The translations under genes were made by a program, and so were the position numbers. DNA of 64,000 nt from Themeda triandra. Its lineage: Eukaryota; Streptophyta; Magnoliopsida; Poales; Poaceae. Shown piece by piece: positions 58,281-64,000 of this stretch (the stretch's first letter is position 1; every line of letters starts with the position of its first letter). The notes beneath the pieces were generated by a model. The model searched no databases and was not told the DNA's origin. It saw only the letters and a program-made list of their open reading frames with translations. The stretch is taken from assembly GCA_018135685.1 (NCBI GenBank), contig JAENPR010000112.1, positions 1,265,054 to 1,329,053 of the forward strand, given 5' to 3'.

Positions 58281-60000
58281 AGACAAATCCCATGATGGCG
58301 GGGACAACAAAGGAATGCAACCCCATCCACCCCTTTGAAGAGCACCCTAGCCCTAGAGGGCCGGGGAAACAACGTTAAAGCTTGGATACGGTCGCCAGAA
58401 CAGGCGGCGTCAGTCTGAAATGCTTACTCGGGGACCTTGCGGAGACCAAGTGGGAGAAGGAGAGGATGATGAAGGTTCGCGGAGACGATGGCTCATCCTC
58501 GGCATATGAAAGTCCCGGGGATCCTTTCCCCCGAGGGCTTGAGACATAAGCCAACGGCGGATGAGTTGGACAGGACTTTGATCCAAACGACGAGGTCGAC
58601 GAGGAGGTAGGGATATGAAAGATCCCTTAGTAAATCATAAAGTTTGGTAACGCTATGTTTGCCTTACCTCTTGCTAACACTTTGACCAGTTGTTTATACG
58701 GGCTCCTCACGCCTCCGAAAAGACGTCGTCGGCGTCCGAGGCACGTTGCGAAAACGACGGAGTAGGGGACAAGAGGGCGAAGGCAACATGCGGGAGACTA
58801 CCAATGTGGCCTCTGCTCTGTAACTGAGGGCACAACCTCGGCCTCTGCTAGCAAACAAAAGAGGACACGAGGACGAAGCCAAACCAATAGCCCAAGTGAC
58901 AAAATGATCTATGTGATTCAAGAGTTCGGGGAAGAAGGGCGGGTCCTCAAGCACGAAGCCTGAGATCAAAAATACCGCAATGCGATTGGGGAACTACGTG
59001 AAAGACCATTGTAACAGTCCCTAAGTGGAAAGACATCCCGAGAAGAGGAAAGGACTCCCTATGGAAAGCGTCGGCGAAAAATTTTGATTTTAGGATTCGG
59101 AAGAAAGCTAGTAGTAGTAAAGGCGACGTGCTATGAAGACGATGGGAGAGTCCTTCCGACGGTGGAAGACTAAGGCTGAACAGGTACATCCAAAAGGGAG
59201 GTTAACTGGTACACAAGTATGGAAAAATAACTCCTATGTCGGGGCGTTGCTCGTGGGTGACAAGACTACGCGGAAGCTTTGGCCCTAAGTGAAAAGAACT
59301 AGCAGATCCGAAGAACATACACCACCCTCGTCTAGGCCCCGGTGGCTATGTGGCAAGGAAGATGTGTTTCGTAAGATGGAAACGAGATGCCATAGGCTAT
59401 GGGAACACAGTGTGAGCAAATGAGAGGCGCGCACCAAGCATTGGGTCTTTGCAAGGAGTGATCGGGGAGACGGTCAGTACCAAGCCGAGACCGAAGAGGC
59501 GGTGTCAAGGATAATGGAGAAATATCGAAGGCGAAAGGGCACATTCACTCCTACTAGAGAGGGACGAGCACCCTTGGCTTGGGAAACCCTTAGAGCACAG
59601 TACGATGTCCGGGGGGTTAGGGAAACATACGACACAGAAGGATGGATTCAAGCTCAATGAGGAGGGAGATGTACAAGAAACATGGGAGAAACTTAGGAGA
59701 CACTTGATCCATGGTGAATGAAATGGTGGAAGCCGAGAGACTCCGACGGTAGAGGCTGTCTGCGAGCGGCGGACACAAATGGAGCCGCCTCGAGACTTAG
59801 CTTTATAATAAAGCTGACCCTCGATGTTCAAGCGGCCAAGGTTCCGTGCGGCCTCCGCCTGGTCGATCACGCGGCCAACTAGTTGCACCATTTGTGGACG
59901 CGTCGGCGGTACGGTGATGGCCCGAGGTGGCAGCGGGTGTGGCATATCCTCCAACTCAGGCGACATCGACGGCAACCGGTCAGAATGACTACACTAAGGT
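58281..60000 (+). pseudogene. CACTA second gene, plant-transposase-like region
   Basis: The exon-like part is broken by frame changes. Readable blocks are WKDIPREE near 59020, LGPGGYVARK near 59335, KHWVFARSDRGDGQYQAETE then EAVSRIMEKYRRRKGTFTPT (59437-59550) and VNEMVEAERLRR near 59715. Their order and spacing resemble the plant Ptta/En/Spm transposase family (PF03004 as I recall it), which supplies the second protein of many grass CACTA elements. Its usual start and earlier exons were not identified; a GTAGGGATATG boundary near 58608 may be a splice donor. Confidence 0.5.
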
Positions 60001-60540
60001 CAAGGCACTAATCGTGAAACCCGGCTATGAAGCATAATGTTGATTTTCCAAATAGCGGGGGTACGTGAGCTCGGACTACTCACGAAACTTGAGTTCATCC
60101 TCGGGTACAAGGACATTGTGTTGGAATGTTACATCGCCAACTCCGAGTGATGCACATGCGGACGGTCGTATGAGGATGGAGAGATTCGGCTGTTACGTCT
60201 CGTGGAGGGCGGGATGTGTGGCCGGCCACAACGAGGCATGATGAGGCGCCTGGGCGAGCATGATGGGGAACTTGCCGGAACATGATGAGGGCACCACTAC
60301 GGGATGATGAGGGCACCAATAGAGAATGATGAGATGCCACATGTGATGGCGCCGCAACTTAACCTCCACATCACAGCTCATGAGGCGCCACAAGTGCCTC
60401 CCAGAACGGAACAAGGTGCAGCTCATGCAGGCCGGAAGCGTGATGTGACGCCCCATGTGCCTCCCGAGCCACAACCATGTCCCGGCTCGCCGAGCAAGGG
60501 CATGAAGAGATGGCACGATCTTTAAACAATCGAAGCTTCC
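60001..60540 (+). other. Linker between the two domains of the second CACTA gene
   Basis: Degenerate frames with repeated CATGATGAGG words (60236-60330) and a proline-rich stretch (AAHAGRKRDVTPHVPPEPQP, within frame 60304-60525). No domain is recognised. Confidence 0.4.
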
Positions 60541-62110
60541 GAAGATCTCCATCATGATAAGAAAGGACACAAAGTCGACAACTTTTGTGGAGAGTAGAAC
60601 CAATTTGATGAAGTGGTATGCTCATGGCTAGAAAACTGAGAACACGAGGCATTAACACTTTTGCTGGGAAAGCAGTTGATCCTCTCCGGAATACAAAAGC
60701 TGCAAAGAGGTATCCAAATTTGGAAAGGATCACGTGGTCCAAGGATTGCCGAGAGAATATGTAGAGGCAAACCTTTCCTACCAAACCGGTATCTCGAAAG
60801 ATGCCACTTGGAATGAAAAGGTTCCATGATTGGTACTTTTTGCATGTTTTTTCAAAAACAAAAATGCAATTGGTGGAAGCTATAGTACACGAGGCACATT
60901 TGGAGGCCCAACTACTACCATTTCCTTCGACTTGGCGAGGTCCGCGAAATGTTTTGCCTCAGTTCAAATGTCGATGAATCGATTCGCACCTGGTGCTTGT
61001 AAGTCTCCTCTTGATATGAAATCAATGTAACCTAGTTGGTTTTGTTGTAACTAACTTACGTCGTGATCATGGGAATGCAACTCACTTCATTAAAGCTGAA
61101 GTCTTTAGAGGCCGGAGTATATCGACCCACGGCCTATAGCATCGATAACCTTTAACTTCCCAAAAGATGGAAGATGGATGCGCGAGCTATTTTGAAGGGT
61201 GACGGTTGAGGAGGAAGAAAAGAAGATCCATTTGGAAGAGAATAAAAAAGGAGGGCTTGAGGGGTTGCGTCATGGATAGCCGTATATATAAAGCATCTCG
61301 AAAACTACAAAACAATATGGATACCATACCGCTTGGGTGAGTTGGTGTATACTTAAACATTGTTCGGTATATCTCATTTTCGATGTAAACAAACTTATGT
61401 GTCTATTCTATATTTAAAACTCATCATTAACCATTGGATAGTCATAGGCCTTTACTCCGGGAGAAACATGGCATACGTACGTGATTACCTTGATTTTGAC
61501 CACGATACATATATGGACACCAATGACATTCTACATGACGTAAGTAAATTTGTAATCCTATTGACATTAGATGATTCACTTTGATGTTGAATTCTACATA
61601 CTAGGAATTTCTTTATGCAAGGGCATTAGGGACATATGTCACAAATTACGATGGCATACATAATCCGAGAGATGGGGACCCATGACTTACATTGGCTATT
61701 TTGGTGTTAAATGCAACTTAGTTTGGCACTAGATTACATGGTTTTCTATACTTGTACTTGACATTTTCATATGCAATTGAAACCACACAGTATCAGTAAG
61801 CCGGGGAGTATGCATTGTGGATAATGTATGTAATTTCATGGTAGCATGAAGGGCTACGGGAGACACCTGAATTGGTAAGTTAGTCCTTAGTAGGTGGTAG
61901 TACATGATGCATGCAATCTCTGTAGAATGACTTAGCTTTGTCACCTGAACTAAACTTGGCTTTTGTGACCAATGTAGTGGGAAGAAGAGCACGGAGTGCA
62001 AAGGGACCCCTACAAGGATGATGAGCTAATAGAGATGGTAGGTGACCTATGCAACTTCTGTAATGGACCAAGTGGTATATGTCAACGGTCATTACCATAA
62101 CCTACTCTCG
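60541..62110 (+). pseudogene. ULP1-like (C48) cysteine peptidase region of the CACTA element
   Basis: Blocks in order are MPLGMKRFHDWYF (about 60800), YSTRGTFGGP (60881), RPIASITFNFPKDGRWMREL (about 61128), then the peptidase core. NHWIVIGLYSGRNMAYV supplies the catalytic His (61432), YLDFDHDTYMD the Asp (about 61490) and KPGSMHCG the Cys (61816). Likely introns are 61540-61604 (GTAAGT...CTAG) and 61875-61977 (GTAAGT...TGTAG). The C-terminal exon reads DPYKDDELIEMVGDLCNF and ELGSIPEYEFLRRTILSL. ULP1-type domains remove SUMO-like modifiers in host proteins and are often carried by plant transposons. Stops break the frame. Confidence 0.6.
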
Positions 62111-62316
62111 AGTTAGGTAGCATTCCGGAGTATGAGTTCCTTCGTCGGACGATTTTATCTCTAGGTCGTTGAGTGCTTGTGCACTTGTAGTAATGGACTT
62201 GTGTTACTTTTGATGGTTTCCGATTTGGTTGTAATATGTTGGACTTTCGATTTGGTTGTAATATATTGGACTTTTGAACTTGTTGATAGAACATGCTAAA
62301 TTTGTTTGTGATGGAG

Positions 62317-62318
<2 letters not shown>

Positions 62319-62383
<65 letters not shown>
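62319..62383. repeat. TA dinucleotide microsatellite
   Basis: About 32 uninterrupted TA units between the last exon and the 3' subterminal repeats of the CACTA element. Confidence 0.95.
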
Positions 62384-62387
<4 letters not shown>

Positions 62388-62439
62388 CTTTGTGCTTGTA
62401 AATGTATTATTGTAATTTATTATTTTTTTTAAGCTGAAA

Positions 62440-62699
62440 ATCCATAGTAGGGGCGAGGTGGTGTTCCGGCCCGCCACTATGAAATAGATAATAGTAAGGT
62501 TGGAACACCCGGCCCCGCCCCTATATTGTTGTCTAGTAAGGGCATTTGGAACACCGGCCGCCCCTATGATTTGTCTAGTAGGCGGTGGTGTTGAGCCGCC
62601 CCTACTTCCCCGCCTTTGTAAGCTCAGTGGTAATGACACGCTGACCCGCCCACCTTTCGGTGGCACCCAGCCGCCCTGAGGTGGCTTTGTGTAGTAGTG
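62440..62699. repeat. 3' subterminal hairpin repeats of the CACTA element
   Basis: Copies of the GTAGGGGCGGC / GCCGCCCCTAC motif lie at about 62447, 62510, 62545, 62565 and 62578-62609, several as imperfect hairpins around GGTGTTNNG. They mirror the repeats at 47687-47850 and confirm that the two ends belong to one element. Confidence 0.75.
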
Positions 62700-62702
62700 A
62701 AA

Positions 62703-64000
62703 AACATGCATGGTTTAGAAACCATAGCTGCTTAGGTGCGTAAATAGTTGGCTAAAGTTTTAGTAAAAGAAGTCAAAGAAATAAACGCCTTTTGTGGGTC
62801 TAAGGATGTTACCCGTCGTTTTTGCCATCTCGAGGAAGAAAAATAGAATGGAAACAGTCAGTGAAACAATTACTGACCAGACTTGGGTCAAAAGACAACG
62901 GTCTTCATGTAGCAATTACTGTATTCCATCTTGAACAATTTGTTGAGCTCTGGTCCATTTTTTTTAAGACTACTCTGGTCCATTGTGAACACAATAAATC
63001 TTTTTCAAGGAACAGGTGATAAAATCACAAGGAAGCTCACTGAGTTAGGGGAATACTCATCAGTATTGGCATATCATGCACAATTCGTTAATTTGTTGGG
63101 TCCATTAGTTTCATCCACATCCCAAACTGCCGATTTGGAATACACCTGGGGTCCACCAAAATGCAATTTGTTCAAAGGCTCGTCATATGCAGTCAAGTTT
63201 GGATGTTAGATCAACAGGAACTGCTCCAATACTCCTCTCTTAAATACTTCTTAAACCAGTCTATTTAATAATTACCTACATGTTTTCTTGATTAAATACT
63301 TCCAATCGAACTCAGTTCATGCCCAGCCCAAGTGTAGTCGGACTCATCTCTTCCCCGATCCCCTTTTGCTCCGTTCCACCTTCCACGTTTCCTCGTATGC
63401 ATTACGCAGACGCAGGCAAGAAGGCAGCCGTGCTCTACATACGGACCCCACGATGGTGTATGCTTCTTTGCCATTGTTGTAGCAACCGTTATCGACTCAG
63501 CGTAGAACACTTGTTGTTCGGAACAGCCGCAGCCGGACATCATCGCCAGATCGCCTCCCAGCAGCGTCGCGTCTGTTTGGCACTTCAGCGGTGGTCATTG
63601 GTTCATCACCTCCCAGCGGTGGCGTGTGGCGACACCACAATGGCAAGCGCACAGCACAACATTGCCAAACCTCATGGAAACGATCGGCTTCACATGTGAT
63701 CCTGCGGCACTACAGCGAGCCAAAATGGGCAGAGCGTGCTCCCGGCGAAGCCCGAACTGGTTCCGCTTCTCGCCAGACCTCACGGCCAGAATGAAAACCA
63801 ACGATTGGATCTGGATCGGACTTACCAGGCCTGGCCTTGGACGGAATGGGGCCATGCAGAGTCCATGAGAAAAATAATATTTAATTATTTAGATGGCTGC
63901 TTTGAGATCTGTTCAATATTCTGAGGAGAACTGGCAGTTCCCTAGATCAACTAGAGGTCCATTGTTTGCCAAGAAATGCTTCATGCCCTATTTGTTGGCA
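62703..64000. other. Unassigned right flank
   Basis: 62703-63290 is AT-rich with no gene. From 63310 to 63850 GC content rises and several frames are open on both strands (63319-63699, 63626-63868, minus 63595-63855). None has a recognised motif. An ATG at 63889 opens a frame (MAALRSVQYSEENWQF...) to the window edge; it is too short to assign. Confidence 0.3.

Noticed and set aside
63319..63868. Overlapping plus-strand ORFs near the right edge as a host gene
   Set aside because: Three frames and the minus strand are all open, no motif is recognised, and no promoter or splice sites support one frame over the others.

Overview
The window looks like a gene-poor, repeat-packed stretch of a grass nuclear genome. 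Support comes from the retroelement families (Athila-type Ty3/gypsy elements with tRNA-Asp primer sites, a Tat-type gypsy element, two Ty1/copia elements), a Tourist-like MITE with GGCCTTGTTTAGAT ends, and a 15 kb CACTA transposon whose subterminal repeats are GTAGGGGCGGC hairpins. No intact host gene, rRNA, tRNA, CRISPR array or bacterial-style operon was found. Almost every coding region is broken by stops and frameshifts. The exact species cannot be read from the sequence.

Layout. 1-9.3 kb: three retrotransposons nested on the minus strand. Athila-like element A (LTR 1545-3074, gag running off the left edge) sits inside the ORF1 of Athila-like element B (LTR 5542-7126). B sits inside the gag of a third gypsy element C (LTR from 8381). 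9.3-19.3 kb: mostly anonymous sequence with a solo LTR (14311-14884) and a diverged repeat family called R1 here (copies at 11119, 16453 and 17898, the last two partly repeating the same segment around a 0.77 kb spacer). 19.3-32.3 kb: Tat-like element D (LTR 19292-19778, gag-like region 28979-31200) split by complete 9.1 kb Athila-like element E (19859-28978, 5-bp duplication CTCGA). 32.3-43.7 kb: copia element F on the plus strand and complete copia element G on the minus strand (38458-43694), with an LTR-like fragment between. 43.7-47.6 kb: MITEs and short tandem duplications. 47642-62699: one CACTA element with 3-bp duplication AAA, holding a Tnp2-type transposase pseudogene, a 670-bp tandem array, a GC-rich island, microsatellites, and a second gene with a plant-transposase-like region followed by a ULP1-like cysteine peptidase region. 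62.7-64 kb: unassigned.

How the parts relate. The features do not form a pathway; they record a history of insertions. C is older than B and B is older than A; D is older than E. The most interesting structure is shared by B and E. Both have gag (E also has a protease) but no reverse transcriptase or integrase, and both carry a TATA box and leader of their own immediately before an Athila ORF1-like reading frame. This suggests a non-autonomous Athila derivative with a second internal promoter. A caution applies throughout: paired LTRs that should be nearly identical differ largely by 1-3 base insertions and deletions. Part of the frameshifting may therefore come from consensus errors in the assembly rather than from decay.
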